Of a stretch of DNA of 64,000 bases, positions 8,375 through 18,108 are shown piece by piece; position 1 is the stretch's first letter; every line of letters begins with the position of its first letter. The position numbers and the translations under genes are program-made. Below the pieces are notes generated by a model. That model was not told the origin of the DNA. It saw only the letters and a list, made by a program, of their open reading frames with translations, and made no database searches. The DNA is taken from assembly GCF_003369575.1 (NCBI RefSeq), contig NZ_PIOC01000016.1, positions 61,516-125,515 of the forward strand, given 5' to 3'. Source of the DNA: Oceanobacillus arenosus. GTDB taxonomy: Bacteria > Bacillota > Bacilli > Bacillales > Amphibacillaceae.

Positions 8375-9352
8375 TTGCCTTTAAGAGAATTACTTTCTAC
8401 CCATTATAATATCCAAGTGGAAGAGAAAATAAGCTTGAACGGGAAGGAAGGTTATAGACAGGGCAATCAATTTTATTTTACCACTACAAATGACAACAGG
8501 GAAGTTATCTTAATGGAACAAGCAGCAGTTGCTTATTATTTTATGGAAAATGATCATAAGCAAATCACAATGCCAATTCCAAACCTATATGGAGAGTGGT
8601 TTAGCTCCATTGCTGATAAAAGCTATATGGTATTCCAAGTCCAGCAGCTAAATCAGGAGCAACGGCAAACAGCGGGAAAGGCATTGGCAACATTCCATCA
8701 ATTGGGTTCAAACTATCGGTATGAGCCGAAAAATATTTCCAGCTATGGTGCATGGAAAGAGCTGTGGATTGATAAATTGACCGTATTTGAAACGAAAATT
8801 GAACAAGAGGCAAAGCTTCATCCAACGGCATATTATCGGCTGTTGATGGATAGTTTCCCGTATATTATCGGACTTAGTGAAAATGCGATTCAATATATCC
8901 AGGAAAGCGACCAGGATCAACGTTTTCATCAGGTAGATCAGGGTACAATTACGTTCAAAAGATATGTCAATCAATTACATGAGCCGATTATTTGGTCGGA
9001 GGATTTAGTCTATGATCATCCAGTTCGAGATATTGCAGAATATATAAGGCACCAATTTTTAACAAATGAACCGAATGAGAAGGTGACATCTTTTCTTCTT
9101 GATTATCAGGAGTTACGTCCGTTGTCGGTATTTAGTTGGCGGCTTATCTACGGAAGGCTCCTTTATCCGATCCCTATTTTTGATTTAATTGCTAGGGGGT
9201 TTGTTAGCGAAGGATTTGATCAATTATATATCGATTTAGTAAATTTTTTCGAGCAGCAAACGATATATGAAAATCGTTTGCGTGGATTTTTTCAAAGTGT
9301 TGGGGTGGACACAGATACGTGGGATATTCCTGTGATACAATGGTTAATGTAA
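8375..9352 (+). CDS. yutH: YutH, spore coat-associated kinase-fold protein
   Basis: The product is 325 residues and matches YutH, a spore-coat-associated member of the CotS/aminoglycoside-phosphotransferase-like fold. 'WSEDLVYDHPVRDIAEYIR' resembles the metal-binding DxxxD loop region, but the usual HGDxxxxN catalytic motif is degenerate, so kinase activity is doubtful. The TTG start at 8375 follows a strong GGGGAGGG site (8361-8368). The gene is 28 bases upstream of the dehydrogenase gene and may be co-transcribed with it. Expression in the mother cell during sporulation is expected from family knowledge and not shown by the sequence. Confidence 0.83.
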   Translation: MPLRELLSTHYNIQVEEKISLNGKEGYRQGNQFYFTTTNDNREVILMEQAAVAYYFMENDHKQITMPIPNLYGEWFSSIADKSYMVFQVQQLNQEQRQTAGKALATFHQLGSNYRYEPKNISSYGAWKELWIDKLTVFETKIEQEAKLHPTAYYRLLMDSFPYIIGLSENAIQYIQESDQDQRFHQVDQGTITFKRYVNQLHEPIIWSEDLVYDHPVRDIAEYIRHQFLTNEPNEKVTSFLLDYQELRPLSVFSWRLIYGRLLYPIPIFDLIARGFVSEGFDQLYIDLVNFFEQQTIYENRLRGFFQSVGVDTDTWDIPVIQWLM

Positions 9353-9380
9353 GGAATATTGTGCGAAAAGAGGGAATGGG

Positions 9381-10346
9381 ATGGAGAAACAACATATTTA
9401 TATTACAAGGAAAATAGATGACGCAGTGTTCGCACCCTATGCTGAACAATTCGAAATCCATATGTGGGAAAGGGAGGAAGATCCTGTACCGAGAGATATT
9501 TTATTGGAAGCGGTAAAAGACGCAGATGGACTATTTTGCATGCTAAGTGACAAGATTGATGAAGAACTCTTGCGGCATGCACCAAACTTAAAAGTCGTTT
9601 CTAATTTGGCAGTAGGATATGACAATATTGATCTGGATGAAGCGGAAAAACATGGAGTTATTGCAACGAATACACCAGATGTATTGACGGAGACAACTGC
9701 AGATTTGGGATTTGCTTTGTTGATGGCAACTGCAAGGCGGATCGTCGAGGCGAATCAGTACATTAAAACGAATCAATGGCAGAACTGGGCACCGTATTTG
9801 CTTGCGGGATCTGACATTCATCATAAGACAATCGGTATCGTTGGTATGGGCAGAATCGGCGAAGCAATCGCAAATCGGGCAAAGGGCTTTGATATGAACA
9901 TTCTCTATCATAATCGCTCGCGTAAACCAGATGCAGAACAAGCATTAGAAGCAACATATGTAAGCTTTGATCAATTAATTCGTGAAGCAGATTTCATCGT
10001 TTCCGTTGTTCCGTTTACAAAAGAGACGAATAAACTTTTCAATCAAGCTGCATTTGAAAAGATGAAATCAACTGCAATCTTTATCAATATTTCCAGAGGT
10101 GCAACGGTAGATGAGGATGCGCTGGTCGAGGCATTGAAAATGAATAAAATCAAAGCTGCAGGTCTTGACGTGTTTGAAGTGGAACCAATTACAAACGAGC
10201 ATCCATTGATGCAATTGGAAAATGCAGTATGTATTCCACATATTGGTTCTGCAAGCGAAGAAACACGTACAAAGATGATCCAACTTTGCATGGATAATAT
10301 TGCAGGAGTACTTAACGGAACAGGTGCGAAGACAGCAATTCAATAA
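9381..10346 (+). CDS. D-2-hydroxyacid dehydrogenase, glyoxylate/hydroxypyruvate reductase type
   Basis: The product is 321 residues. It has the NAD(P)-binding 'GIVGMGRIG' near residues 153-161 and the 'NISRGATVDEDAL' signature near 233-245. It also has the catalytic set of this family: arginine in 'NISRG', a glutamate in 'DVFEVEP', and histidine in 'CIPHIGSAS'. It is most like the glycerate dehydrogenase/glyoxylate reductase branch (YvcT-like), which interconverts glyoxylate and glycolate or hydroxypyruvate and glycerate. The binding site GGGAATGGG precedes the ATG. Exact substrate and cofactor preference cannot be told from the sequence. Confidence 0.88.
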   Translation: MEKQHIYITRKIDDAVFAPYAEQFEIHMWEREEDPVPRDILLEAVKDADGLFCMLSDKIDEELLRHAPNLKVVSNLAVGYDNIDLDEAEKHGVIATNTPDVLTETTADLGFALLMATARRIVEANQYIKTNQWQNWAPYLLAGSDIHHKTIGIVGMGRIGEAIANRAKGFDMNILYHNRSRKPDAEQALEATYVSFDQLIREADFIVSVVPFTKETNKLFNQAAFEKMKSTAIFINISRGATVDEDALVEALKMNKIKAAGLDVFEVEPITNEHPLMQLENAVCIPHIGSASEETRTKMIQLCMDNIAGVLNGTGAKTAIQ

Positions 10347-10582
10347 ATGCAAGATGATAAGTTGGTACAAAATGCTAACTAGTGACAATGTTAATTTCAG
10401 ATCTAGACAGTATTTGCTGTTCATATGTGGGTTTCCATTCTTTCACTTCAATCAAGGTCGACTGTCAGTGGTAAGTAACTCTTTCTAAGCGATTTTTTAA
10501 AACCCGATCGTAGTGTATTTCTGGAGCGACTAGTCTGAGAGCCTTAAGCACTAAACTAGTCCTATAAATAGCAACAAACAAA

Positions 10583-10610
10583 AAAGGCAGACAATTAATG
10601 TCTGCCTTTA
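10583..10610 (-). terminator. Terminator of yutI
   Basis: AAAGGCAGAC pairs with GTCTGCCTTT; on the minus strand the stem is followed by a T run. It lies 11 bases beyond the yutI stop. Confidence 0.82.
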
Positions 10611-10621
10611 CGATAAATGTA

Positions 10622-10846
10622 TTAAAATACCTGTTCAATCTCTTTAACACCAGGAACCTCTGCCATCAATGCACGTTCAATTCCTGCTTTTAATGTAATG
10701 GTTGAACTTGGGCAGTTTCCACAAGCACCCATCAAACGAAGAAGGACAATCCCTTCATCATCAACATCGATTAATTCTACATCCCCGCCATCACGTAGTA
10801 AAAATGGACGCAACTTGTTTAGCACTTCTTGAACTTGTTCTTGCAT
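10622..10846 (-). CDS. yutI: YutI, NifU C-terminal-domain iron-sulfur scaffold
   Basis: The product is 74 residues, essentially a single NifU C-terminal domain. The CxxC pair in 'GACGNCPSS' near residues 52-60 is the site where this family binds a 4Fe-4S cluster before handing it to target proteins. The start at 10846 is chosen because it follows a GGGAG site and matches the usual family length; upstream in-frame ATGs would add an unrelated tail. The A-type carrier gene yutM lies on the other side of the intergenic space, in divergent orientation, consistent with a shared role in iron-sulfur assembly. Confidence 0.9.
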   Translation of the reverse strand: MQEQVQEVLNKLRPFLLRDGGDVELIDVDDEGIVLLRLMGACGNCPSSTITLKAGIERALMAEVPGVKEIEQVF

Positions 10847-11119
10847 AATCCATCTTCTCCCTTCCATATCTTTATTATAAATGCCATTCATTAAAAACTC
10901 TCGAATTAATTAATTCTATTTTACCATATGAAATAGCATTTGCCTAATTGATAACTATTCTCTATTATTCTATTCCTTACTTGCGATTTTGTAAATAGAA
11001 AGGATTGATTGCGTCTTAATATAATTAGAATGCTAAATCATTTAGTTGTATAACAGAATGATTATTTGTATAATTATTATAGAATGAAATGAATGTTATG
11101 GAAATCGGAGGGGAAAGAA

Positions 11120-11476
11120 ATGGTGATTCATTTAACAGATAATGCTAGCATGCAAATTAAAGAAATGATGAAAGAAGAATCCGCAGATGCCGTTCTCCGT
11201 TTTGGGGTTAGAGGTGGCGGATGTAGTGGTCTATCCTATTCTTTGGGATTTGATAATGAAATTAATAAAGCGTTAGATATTGTTGAAGAAATTAATGGCA
11301 TTCCAGTTGCAATTTTTAATCAGGATATTCCTGTTATTGAAGGAACGACGATAGACTTTAAGCAAAACATGATGGGTGGAGGTTTCAGCATCGACAACCC
11401 GAACGCTGTTTTTTCATGTGGGTGTGGATCTTCCTTTAGAACGAAGGAAAATGTAGGAACACCAGGGGATTGCTAA
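11120..11476 (+). CDS. yutM: HesB/IscA-type iron-sulfur carrier (YutM)
   Basis: The product is 118 residues and has the three conserved cysteines of A-type carriers: one in 'GGGCSGL' and two in 'FSCGCGSSF' near the C-terminus. The family accepts and delivers iron-sulfur clusters. The ATG at 11120 follows a GGAGGGG site; an ATG at 11093 would add an unrelated nine-residue extension. It is monocistronic and ends in a strong terminator. It sits opposite yutI and beside yumC, so three redox and cluster-assembly genes lie together. Confidence 0.9.
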   Translation: MVIHLTDNASMQIKEMMKEESADAVLRFGVRGGGCSGLSYSLGFDNEINKALDIVEEINGIPVAIFNQDIPVIEGTTIDFKQNMMGGGFSIDNPNAVFSCGCGSSFRTKENVGTPGDC

Positions 11477-11501
11477 TAAGCATACAATAATATGAAGATG
11501 T

Positions 11502-11540
11502 AAAAGCAGCAGGGGACCAATCTTCCACTGCTGCTTTTAC
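11502..11540 (+). terminator. Terminator after yutM
   Basis: AAAAGCAGCAG pairs with CTGCTGCTTTT around a loop and is followed by T-rich sequence. Confidence 0.85.
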
Positions 11541-11626
11541 TCTAGAAAAAGAATTATTTTAGTAATTGCTTTAGTTGAACCGAATGGGAATTTTACAGCC
11601 AGTTAACTTGGGACAAAGCTAAAGTC

Positions 11627-12625
11627 TTAGCTAATTGGTAAATCCATATCGGAAGAGTGCTTCGGTTGTACCCGTGCTTTCGGGTCAATGTATTGCTTTG
11701 CATGGTTTACTGCGGTTGGCCCTTCACCGAATCCAGTTGCAATTAAATTCACTTTCCCATCATATGTACAGATATCGCCTGCTGCATAGATTCCTGGTAT
11801 ATTGGTTTCCATCTTTGAATTAACAACGATGCTATTCTTCTCAATATTTAAGCCCCAATCCTTAATTGGCCCAAGCGTAGAAATAAAGCCATAATTACAC
11901 AGAATGGCGTCAACCTCAAGTTCTATTTTCCGGTCTCCTTTCACTTCTTCCAAAACTAATCCTTCAATTTTATCGGATGTGATAATTTTCGTTGGCACGA
12001 AGGGTGTGACAATATTTACGGAAGAATCATGGAGTTTCGCAACGCTATGCTCATGTGCACGGAATTGATCACGGCGGTGAATTAATGTTACTTTGTCCGC
12101 AATTGGTTCAAGCATCAATGCCCAGTCGACTGCAGAATCACCACCACCTAATAATGCAACATGTTGCCCTTTAAAATGGTTCATATCCTTAACGTAATAA
12201 TGCAGATTATTTCCTTCAAACTGTTCACTGTCATCAATATTCAAGCGTCGCGGTTGGAACGCGCCATTACCTGCAGTGATAATAATCGTTTTCGTATAAT
12301 GCACTTCACCAGTATTCGATGTTAGTTTTAAGGAATCATCATTCATGCGTTCAACCGTTTCTATCGCTTGATTGAGCACGATTGTTGGATCGAATAGCCT
12401 TGCTTGTCTTTCTAAATTGTCCACTAAATCCTGAGCACGGATCTTTGGAAAACCTGCAACATCATATATATCTTTCTCTGGATATAAGGCAGATAATTGC
12501 CCACCCAGTTGTGGTAAACTCTCAATTATTTTCACGGTTGCTTGGCGCATTCCACCATAAAACGCTGTAAACAATCCAACGGGGCCTGCACCAATAACGG
12601 TAATATCATAAATTTCTTCAGTCAT
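11627..12625 (-). CDS. yumC: Ferredoxin/flavodoxin-NADP+ reductase, thioredoxin-reductase-like (YumC)
   Basis: The product is 332 residues. It has the FAD motif 'GAGPVG' near residues 12-17 and the NADPH motif '[10 protein letters not shown]' near 160-169, but no redox-active CxxC, which distinguishes it from thioredoxin reductase. It also has the C-terminal '[26 protein letters not shown]' of the YumC type. The enzyme passes electrons between NADPH and ferredoxin or flavodoxin. The start at 12625 has a GAGGG site; the frame is open about 90 bases further upstream but without a binding site. No operon partner is evident. Confidence 0.92.
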   Translation of the reverse strand: MTEEIYDITVIGAGPVGLFTAFYGGMRQATVKIIESLPQLGGQLSALYPEKDIYDVAGFPKIRAQDLVDNLERQARLFDPTIVLNQAIETVERMNDDSLKLTSNTGEVHYTKTIIITAGNGAFQPRRLNIDDSEQFEGNNLHYYVKDMNHFKGQHVALLGGGDSAVDWALMLEPIADKVTLIHRRDQFRAHEHSVAKLHDSSVNIVTPFVPTKIITSDKIEGLVLEEVKGDRKIELEVDAILCNYGFISTLGPIKDWGLNIEKNSIVVNSKMETNIPGIYAAGDICTYDGKVNLIATGFGEGPTAVNHAKQYIDPKARVQPKHSSDMDLPIS

Positions 12626-12950
12626 GAAAAAACCCTCATTTCTATCGATTAAAATTATTCGTATCCCCATAGTAACATAAACCAATCGAAACTGTGTAGC
12701 AATGCAAACTGCTATCATAGATGATAATTTCTTAGCTAAATTGATGCATAAAGCGCAATTAAATTGTTCAATTGGAAATTTATTCCAATTGAAAATAGGT
12801 TATTCAGGGTTGAAAAAAACACAAAAAAAAGCTACTATAAGCAGTGGATATATATTACAAAAATGTAACAAATCGATTATCATTTGATTACTTTCAGCAA
12901 TTACAGTATAAAAATGATTCACATTAAAACGAATATTGGAAGTGAAAATT

Positions 12951-14168
12951 ATGCATAAACCACATGTAGTAATCATTGGTGCCGGGTATGGTGGGATCAT
13001 GACTACTGTGAAATTGCAGAAATTATTTGGAAAAGGACAAGTTAAGATTACGTTAGTGAATAAGGAAGATTATCACTATCAAACAACATGGCTTCATGAA
13101 AATGCTGCTGGAACATTGCATCATGATCGAACACGCATCCCGATCAAAGAAGTCGTGAATATGAATAAGGTTCATTTTATTCTAGATACGGTTGTTTCGA
13201 TTAATCCTATTGAAAAAAAGGTGAAGTTGGAGAACAATGAATTAGAATATGATTTTCTCGTCATCGGCCTAGGCTTTGAGAAGACAACATTTGGAATACC
13301 AGGAATTGAAGAACATGCATTTTCCATTGAGAATATCAATAGTGCACGGTTAATTAGGGAACATTTAGAATATAATTTCGCAAACTTTCATCATGAGAAA
13401 GTGAAAGATAATGCGCGGTTGAATATTGTGATAGGTGGAGGGGGATTCACTGGTATTGAGTTTGCTGGTGAACTAATCAATCGTATTCCAGAATTAAGTG
13501 CAGAATATGATATTGAGAAAGCACTCGTTCGAATTATTATTTTAGAAGCCTCATCTACAGTCCTCCAGGGCTTTGATCCCCAATTGATTGAATACGCAAT
13601 GACTTCTCTAGGATCCCGTGGTGTAGAATTTATTACAAATGCATCCATTAAAGAATGTACATCAGATAAAGTCGTTTATGAAAAAGATGGTAAACAATGT
13701 GAAATCCCTTCAAAGACGATTATTTGGTCTGCTGGTGTACGAGCAAATGGTATTGTGGAACAATCTGGTTTCGGCACGAAGCAAGGGAAAGTGGAAGTGA
13801 AATCGGATTTACGGACACCAGATTATGACGATGTGTTCGTTGTTGGTGACTGTGCAATGATTATCGATAAGAAAACGAATCAACCATTTCCGGCTTCCGC
13901 ACAAATTGCCATCCAACAATCTTCGGTTGTCGCACATAATATAAAGGCGCTAATTGAAGGTAATGCAACAAAGCTATTTGAAGCAAAATCACTCGGTACG
14001 GTCGCTTCACTCGGTCATCAAGATGCTATCGGTGTTGTATTAAATAACCGAAAAGTATTTGGCTGGAAGGCCTCCGTAATGAAGAAAATCATTGATAACC
14101 GTTACTTATATAAACTAGGTGGTTTAGGATTGGTATTGAAAAAAGGGAAATTTAACTTCTTTTACTAA
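12951..14168 (+). CDS. yumB: Type II NADH dehydrogenase (Ndh/YumB-like)
   Basis: The product is 405 residues and has two nucleotide-binding folds: 'IGAGYGG' near residues 9-15 for FAD and 'IGGGGFTGIEFAGEL' near 160-174 for NADH. The 'VVGDCAMI' segment near residues 297-304 is the second FAD contact. NDH-2 is a single-subunit membrane-associated enzyme that passes electrons from NADH to menaquinone without pumping protons. That fits the menaquinone cluster later in the window. The ATG at 12951 is chosen over an in-frame TTG at 12936, because the GGAAGTG site lies between them. Confidence 0.9.
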   Translation: MHKPHVVIIGAGYGGIMTTVKLQKLFGKGQVKITLVNKEDYHYQTTWLHENAAGTLHHDRTRIPIKEVVNMNKVHFILDTVVSINPIEKKVKLENNELEYDFLVIGLGFEKTTFGIPGIEEHAFSIENINSARLIREHLEYNFANFHHEKVKDNARLNIVIGGGGFTGIEFAGELINRIPELSAEYDIEKALVRIIILEASSTVLQGFDPQLIEYAMTSLGSRGVEFITNASIKECTSDKVVYEKDGKQCEIPSKTIIWSAGVRANGIVEQSGFGTKQGKVEVKSDLRTPDYDDVFVVGDCAMIIDKKTNQPFPASAQIAIQQSSVVAHNIKALIEGNATKLFEAKSLGTVASLGHQDAIGVVLNNRKVFGWKASVMKKIIDNRYLYKLGGLGLVLKKGKFNFFY

Positions 14169-14182
14169 ATCTTCCACATGCT

Positions 14183-14215
14183 CAAGCAAAGGTAGTTGTA
14201 TGCCTTTGCTTTTTC
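14183..14215 (+). terminator. Terminator after yumB
   Basis: AAGCAAAGG pairs with CCTTTGCTT and is followed by TTTTC. Confidence 0.82.
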
Positions 14216-14276
14216 TTTGTTTTATTATAAGATTAAAGTTGTATGAATACATAGGAATACGGGGGGAGTTTCCAAT

Positions 14277-14588
14277 TTGGTACAATTAGTTGTTTCAATA
14301 TTATTATATTTTGTTATCTTTTTTGGTATCGCATTTATTTTAAATATGTTGATTAGAAAAACATGGGTAATGTCTTATTTATATCCCATTATCATTATTC
14401 TCATAATCGATAATCTTTCTACATGGCAATATTTTACAAATACGGGAAATGCCTTCGCAGCATTAGGCAATAAATTGATGCATTTAACGGCAGTTGACAT
14501 CATTATTCTCCTTGCTGGCTTTGCTGGGACGATTGTTTCTGGAATCGTTATAAAACTATTACGTAAGAGTGGTTATCGAATGTTTTAG
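14277..14588 (+). CDS. yuiB: YuiB family membrane protein
   Basis: The product is 103 residues with three probable membrane segments (about 4-25, 33-50 and 72-92). It matches the YuiB family of unknown function. The start is TTG at 14277, behind a GGGGGGAG site (14261-14268). The gene is 60 bases upstream of yuiC, an arrangement seen in other Bacillaceae. No catalytic motif is visible. Confidence 0.8.
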   Translation: MVQLVVSILLYFVIFFGIAFILNMLIRKTWVMSYLYPIIIILIIDNLSTWQYFTNTGNAFAALGNKLMHLTAVDIIILLAGFAGTIVSGIVIKLLRKSGYRMF

Positions 14589-14648
14589 TAGATTTTATGC
14601 ATAATTCCTCTCAGAATGGAAATGATGACATCCAGAGAGGTGTTATTC

Positions 14649-15332
14649 ATGAAATTAAAATTATTTATAAAAAGAAGCATCATGACGTTGTTATTTGTAG
14701 CTGCATTATTCGTGACAGCTTCATCGATTTCGAATGTGACGTTTCAAGATCTGAAAATATGGGTTGAGAATATTTATAAGGAACGCGTAAGTCATGCGCA
14801 GCAAGCACCAACGTATCGGCAAGTGAAGCATTTAACCATCGTGGAAGCCAAGAAGACAATGATTTCGAATGATGAAATCGAAACGCCAAGTTCATTAGAA
14901 GAGATGATTGACTTTGAACAGTATCCAACTGCAATGGTTATTGCCACAGGATATACTGCGGGGATAGAATCGACTGGAAAATCAAGTTCCCATCCTGAGT
15001 ATGGCATTACTTATTCAGGTGTTAAAGTGAAGCGAGACTTGTATTCTACCATTGCTGCGGATTTAGATGTTTACCCAATTGGAACGATTCTGTACATCCC
15101 AGAATATGGGTATGGTGTCGTTGCAGATAAGGGAAGTGCAATTACTGGAAATAAGATTGATTTATATTATCATACCGTTGATGATGTATTTGCCGAATGG
15201 GGAAAACGCGAGCTCGAAGTGTACGTGGTTGAAGTTGGTAACGGTACATTAACAGAAGAAGCCTTGACGAAATTAAATGAAACAGAGGCATTGCAAGTAT
15301 TCCGACAAAAACTTGTTGAGAATAATGAATGA
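14649..15332 (+). CDS. yuiC: YuiC, 3D-domain protein, probable lytic transglycosylase
   Basis: The product is 227 residues with a hydrophobic N-terminal segment (about residues 8-25) that acts as signal or anchor. The C-terminal half is a 3D domain named for its aspartates: '[45 protein letters not shown]'. YuiC of B. subtilis is a lytic transglycosylase of the Sps (stationary phase survival) group related to Rpf proteins, which cleaves peptidoglycan to form anhydro-muramyl ends. The ATG at 14649 has a GAGAGG site. It is followed by a strong terminator. Confidence 0.87.
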   Translation: MKLKLFIKRSIMTLLFVAALFVTASSISNVTFQDLKIWVENIYKERVSHAQQAPTYRQVKHLTIVEAKKTMISNDEIETPSSLEEMIDFEQYPTAMVIATGYTAGIESTGKSSSHPEYGITYSGVKVKRDLYSTIAADLDVYPIGTILYIPEYGYGVVADKGSAITGNKIDLYYHTVDDVFAEWGKRELEVYVVEVGNGTLTEEALTKLNETEALQVFRQKLVENNE

Positions 15333-15340
15333 ACAGGGGA

Positions 15341-15377
15341 AATCAAGACTTCCATTTAGTGGAAGTCTTGATTTTTT
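15341..15377 (+). terminator. Terminator after yuiC
   Basis: AATCAAGACTTCC pairs perfectly with GGAAGTCTTGATT around a 7-base loop and runs into TTTT. Confidence 0.9.
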
Positions 15378-15464
15378 GAGGCCTTATTCATACTATTTGT
15401 TGCTATTAGGGACTGACTTTCCACTGCTGGAATCAACATCGAGATAATCATTGAAGGCTTAATT

Positions 15465-15508
15465 AAGGCTGTCACCGTAAGGCTTGGGTTAAACCTAAGT
15501 TTTCTAAT
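15465..15508 (+). repeat. Dispersed repeat family B, partial copy
   Basis: AAGGCTGTCACC (15465-15476) is followed by GGCTTGGGTTAAACCTAAG and TTTTCTAAT. The same order occurs at 43864-43908. The inner part can fold into a hairpin (CTTGGGTT/AACCTAAG). It lies at the 3' end of yuiD. Confidence 0.65.
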
Positions 15509-15977
15509 AAAAGGAATATAGCAGAAAGGCAATAATAATTCCGGTTAAGCCGCCCATAAATACTTCGCTTGGTTGGTGGCCTAGGAGTTCTTTTAATTCT
15601 TTGCGCTTTTCATATTCTTCTTTTCTATTCCAATCCTTCGCGCCATCAAAGAATAATTGAAAATCCTTTAATAACCGATTTAAGACAACGGCATGTTCAC
15701 CAGCATGTCTTCTTACTCCAGAAGCATCGAACATCGTGATTACGCTAAATACTACAGAAAGAGCGAAAAGAGGACTAGCTACACCATCAACAATGCCAAT
15801 ACCTGTTGTGAGAGCTGTAACTGCAGCTGAATGGCTACTTGGCATCCCACCTGTGCTAAATGCCAGACTAGGGGTGAATTCCCTCGTTGCAATATACCGA
15901 ATCGGGATCTTAACTACTTGGGCAAATACAATGGCAATTAGTGCTGCCCAAAGTGGAAAATTCATAAATAAATCCAT
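15504..15977 (-). CDS. yuiD: YuiD, divergent PAP2-family membrane protein (DUF212)
   Basis: The product is 157 residues with four or so membrane segments and the DUF212 signature: 'STGGMPSSHSAAV' near residues 41-53 and 'FDASGVRRHAGEHA' near 84-97. This is a reduced form of the acid phosphatase/PAP2 motif, so a lipid phosphatase activity is possible but unproved. It is transcribed alone, convergent with yuiC. The yuiB-yuiC-yuiD grouping is as in B. subtilis, apart from strand. Confidence 0.85.
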   Translation of the reverse strand: MDLFMNFPLWAALIAIVFAQVVKIPIRYIATREFTPSLAFSTGGMPSSHSAAVTALTTGIGIVDGVASPLFALSVVFSVITMFDASGVRRHAGEHAVVLNRLLKDFQLFFDGAKDWNRKEEYEKRKELKELLGHQPSEVFMGGLTGIIIAFLLYSFY

Positions 15978-16250
15978 ATCTTGATTCTACGTCCTTTCTG
16001 CTCCATAAAGTAAAACATGAATCAATGGGTTGAATATCATCCTGTGATTCCATTTACAAAGGGTGTTGTTTAAGTCGAATTGGTTTGCTTACTAAATGAT
16101 GATGTTATTTTACCACATGGGTGTGTGAAGGTAAATAAAGGGGAAAGGAAGTTCAAGGAATTCCATTAGTATTTTAGCTGGAAAGCAGAAGGGGTGTAGG
16201 ATCAGATTATTAACGAAGGCACTTGAAGGCCTTCGTTTCCGTAAGTAATA

Positions 16251-16838
16251 TTAAGCCCGTTGCCAGAGCAATGGTAATCGTTTCGTTATATTCACCATAA
16301 AGGTTGCTGCAACAACAGAAAGAACCGCATCCTTAATTAGGAATGGGATCATTCCAATCCAGGCAACCGAATAAGAAATAGTAAGCTCAAGCCATGTGTT
16401 CATCGCAAGATACATATACGATACACCCAATCCATAATTCACAAATAAACCAATAATTGCTGTAACTGTATAGATTAATATTGATGGAGACTTATACCAT
16501 TCAGCGATTAAACCGACAATATAGGCAACAAATATGAAGGAAAAGATGAATCCACCTGTCGGACTAATTAAAGCAAATGGCCCACCTTCAAGTCCAGCGA
16601 AGATTGGTACACCTGCTGTTCCTAATAATAGATAAGTAAGCATGGACAACGAGCCAAGTCTTTTCCCTAGCATGAATCCAGCTAAGGTTGCAAAGAACGT
16701 TTGTAATGATAATGGTACAGATGTCCCACCGATTGGAACGGCTAATATTGGAAACCATACGGTAATATTCGCACCAATAGCCATTAAACAAACAAACACT
16801 GCCCCGTATGTTAAATCAATTGGACGTAAACGTTTCAT
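16251..16838 (-). CDS. bioY: BioY, biotin transporter S component
   Basis: The product is 195 residues with about six membrane segments and matches BioY, including 'GGTSVPLSLQTFFATLAGFMLG' near residues 34-55 and 'PTGGFIFSF' near 92-100. BioY captures biotin and works with an ECF energy-coupling module (EcfA, EcfA', EcfT) encoded elsewhere. The start at 16838 follows a GGGGGAG site. A BirA operator lies 44 bases upstream, so transcription should be repressed when biotin is abundant. A weak inverted repeat (AACGAAGGC/GGCCTTCGTT, 16213-16240) follows the gene. Confidence 0.92.
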   Translation of the reverse strand: MKRLRPIDLTYGAVFVCLMAIGANITVWFPILAVPIGGTSVPLSLQTFFATLAGFMLGKRLGSLSMLTYLLLGTAGVPIFAGLEGGPFALISPTGGFIFSFIFVAYIVGLIAEWYKSPSILIYTVTAIIGLFVNYGLGVSYMYLAMNTWLELTISYSVAWIGMIPFLIKDAVLSVVAATFMVNITKRLPLLWQRA

Positions 16839-16881
16839 AATTCTCCCCCTTTTTAAAATAATATACATGGGCAAAAACAAA

Positions 16882-16912
16882 TTGTCAACTTATGTTTATT
16901 TCGGGTTAACAA
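16882..16912 (-). promoter_or_regulatory. BirA (biotin repressor) operator upstream of bioY
   Basis: Two inverted 9-base arms, TTGTCAACT and GGTTAACAA, are separated by 13 bases. This closely matches the Bacillus BirA consensus TTGTTAACC-N13-GGTTAACAA. It lies immediately upstream of bioY, which is the expected target. Confidence 0.88.
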
Positions 16913-17011
16913 TTGTAGGGAAGAAATTATATAAATGTTTTGTTACAATGCTGTAAAATAAGGCGTAATGTCTATTTCTTACTTTATTCGTTATTTGGTA
17001 TGTACAACATG

Positions 17012-17151
17012 AACAAAAGCTTAAAACTAGTTTGAGCTGTGTACGGACTGCTCCTTACGGATGTGAGGTGGTTCGACGTTGCCGCAGGACGTGTCTATTC
17101 ACAGTAATTAAGTTATCCACAGCATTCAAATTTTGTGATTTCCTAGACAAT
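17012..17151 (+). repeat. Dispersed repeat family A, copy 1 (module X form)
   Basis: Starts with AACAAAAGCTTAAAACTAG and TTTGAGCTGTGTACGGA, then module X (roughly 17046-17091, containing GAGGTGGTTCGACGTTGCCG). It ends with TAATTAAGTTATCCACAGC and TTTCCTAGACAATA. The two ends are shared with the copies at 21193, 48081 and 53856; module X is shared only with the copy at 53856. Confidence 0.85.
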
Positions 17152-17187
17152 AAAAAAGTAGTCCCGCGAATGCGGACTACTTTTTTA
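17152..17187. terminator. Terminator of deoD
   Basis: AAAAAAGTAGTCCCGC pairs with GCGGACTACTTTTTT (one mismatch). T runs on both strands; it ends the minus-strand deoD transcript. Confidence 0.85.
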
Positions 17188-17201
17188 TTGCTGCTGAATC
17201 C

Positions 17202-17909
17202 TTATTTGATAATTGCTGCTAGCGCAATTTCAATCATCTCATTGAATGTTGTTTGTCGCTCTTCTGCTGTCGTTTCTTCCCCAGTAAGGATATGATCGGA
17301 AACGGTTAAAACAGATAATGCCTTCCGTCCATATTTGGCAGCAAGTGTATATAATACAGACGACTCCATTTCGATGCCTAATACTTGGTAGCTTGCGAGC
17401 ATTTCATTGATTGTTTTTGCATTTTCTCGGTAAAACGAATCACTAGTAAAAATATTTCCCACTCGGAGATTTAAGCCTTTTTGATTACCTTCGTCAAACG
17501 CATTCTTTAATAATTCAAAATCAGCAAGCGGGGCAAAATCAATTCCGCCAAACACCATGCGATTAACCTGTGAATCTGTCGTTGCTCCTTGTGCCAAGAT
17601 AACATCTCTTACTTTGACATCTTTTTGTAGTGCACCACATGTTCCTACTCGAATCAATTTTTGAACATCATATTCGCGGATTAGTTCATTTACATAAATG
17701 GAAATAGATGGTACTCCCATCCCTGTACCTTGAACGGATACGCGTTCACCGTTGTAGGTTCCAGTGAAGCCGTACATGCCACGGACTTCATTGTATTGAA
17801 TAACATCTTCTAAAAATGTTTCTGCAATATATTTTGCGCGAAGGGGATCCCCAGGTAATAAAATCTTATCAGCAATTTCCCCTTGTTTCGCTCCAATATG
17901 TACACTCAT
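17202..17909 (-). CDS. deoD: Purine nucleoside phosphorylase DeoD
   Basis: The product is 235 residues, the usual length of the hexameric bacterial DeoD. Visible motifs are '[14 protein letters not shown]' near residues 16-29 for phosphate binding, 'GTCGALQ' near 88-94, and '[13 protein letters not shown]' near 175-187. The enzyme splits purine nucleosides with phosphate to free the base and ribose-1-phosphate in nucleoside salvage. The ATG at 17909 follows a GGAGG site. It is monocistronic with its own terminator. Confidence 0.94.
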   Translation of the reverse strand: MSVHIGAKQGEIADKILLPGDPLRAKYIAETFLEDVIQYNEVRGMYGFTGTYNGERVSVQGTGMGVPSISIYVNELIREYDVQKLIRVGTCGALQKDVKVRDVILAQGATTDSQVNRMVFGGIDFAPLADFELLKNAFDEGNQKGLNLRVGNIFTSDSFYRENAKTINEMLASYQVLGIEMESSVLYTLAAKYGRKALSVLTVSDHILTGEETTAEERQTTFNEMIEIALAAIIK

Positions 17910-18108
17910 TAAGTTATCCTCCTTCAAAAAAAAAAGTAAACGCTAGTAAAATAAAGTTATCATAGGATCGATTGAAAAACAAATATCAACGAAAAAATAG
18001 GCAATAATATTGTTTAGGCTATCAAAAATTGCTATAATTGTGTATAATACTAGTAGTAGGAAGCAAAGTAGTATAATAATGAAAAAGTTTTTGGAAGGAT
18101 GAATTTTA

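Noticed and set aside
17032..17295. 87-codon plus-strand open frame
   Set aside because: It spans repeat A copy 1, a terminator and the end of deoD in antisense, so it is not a gene.
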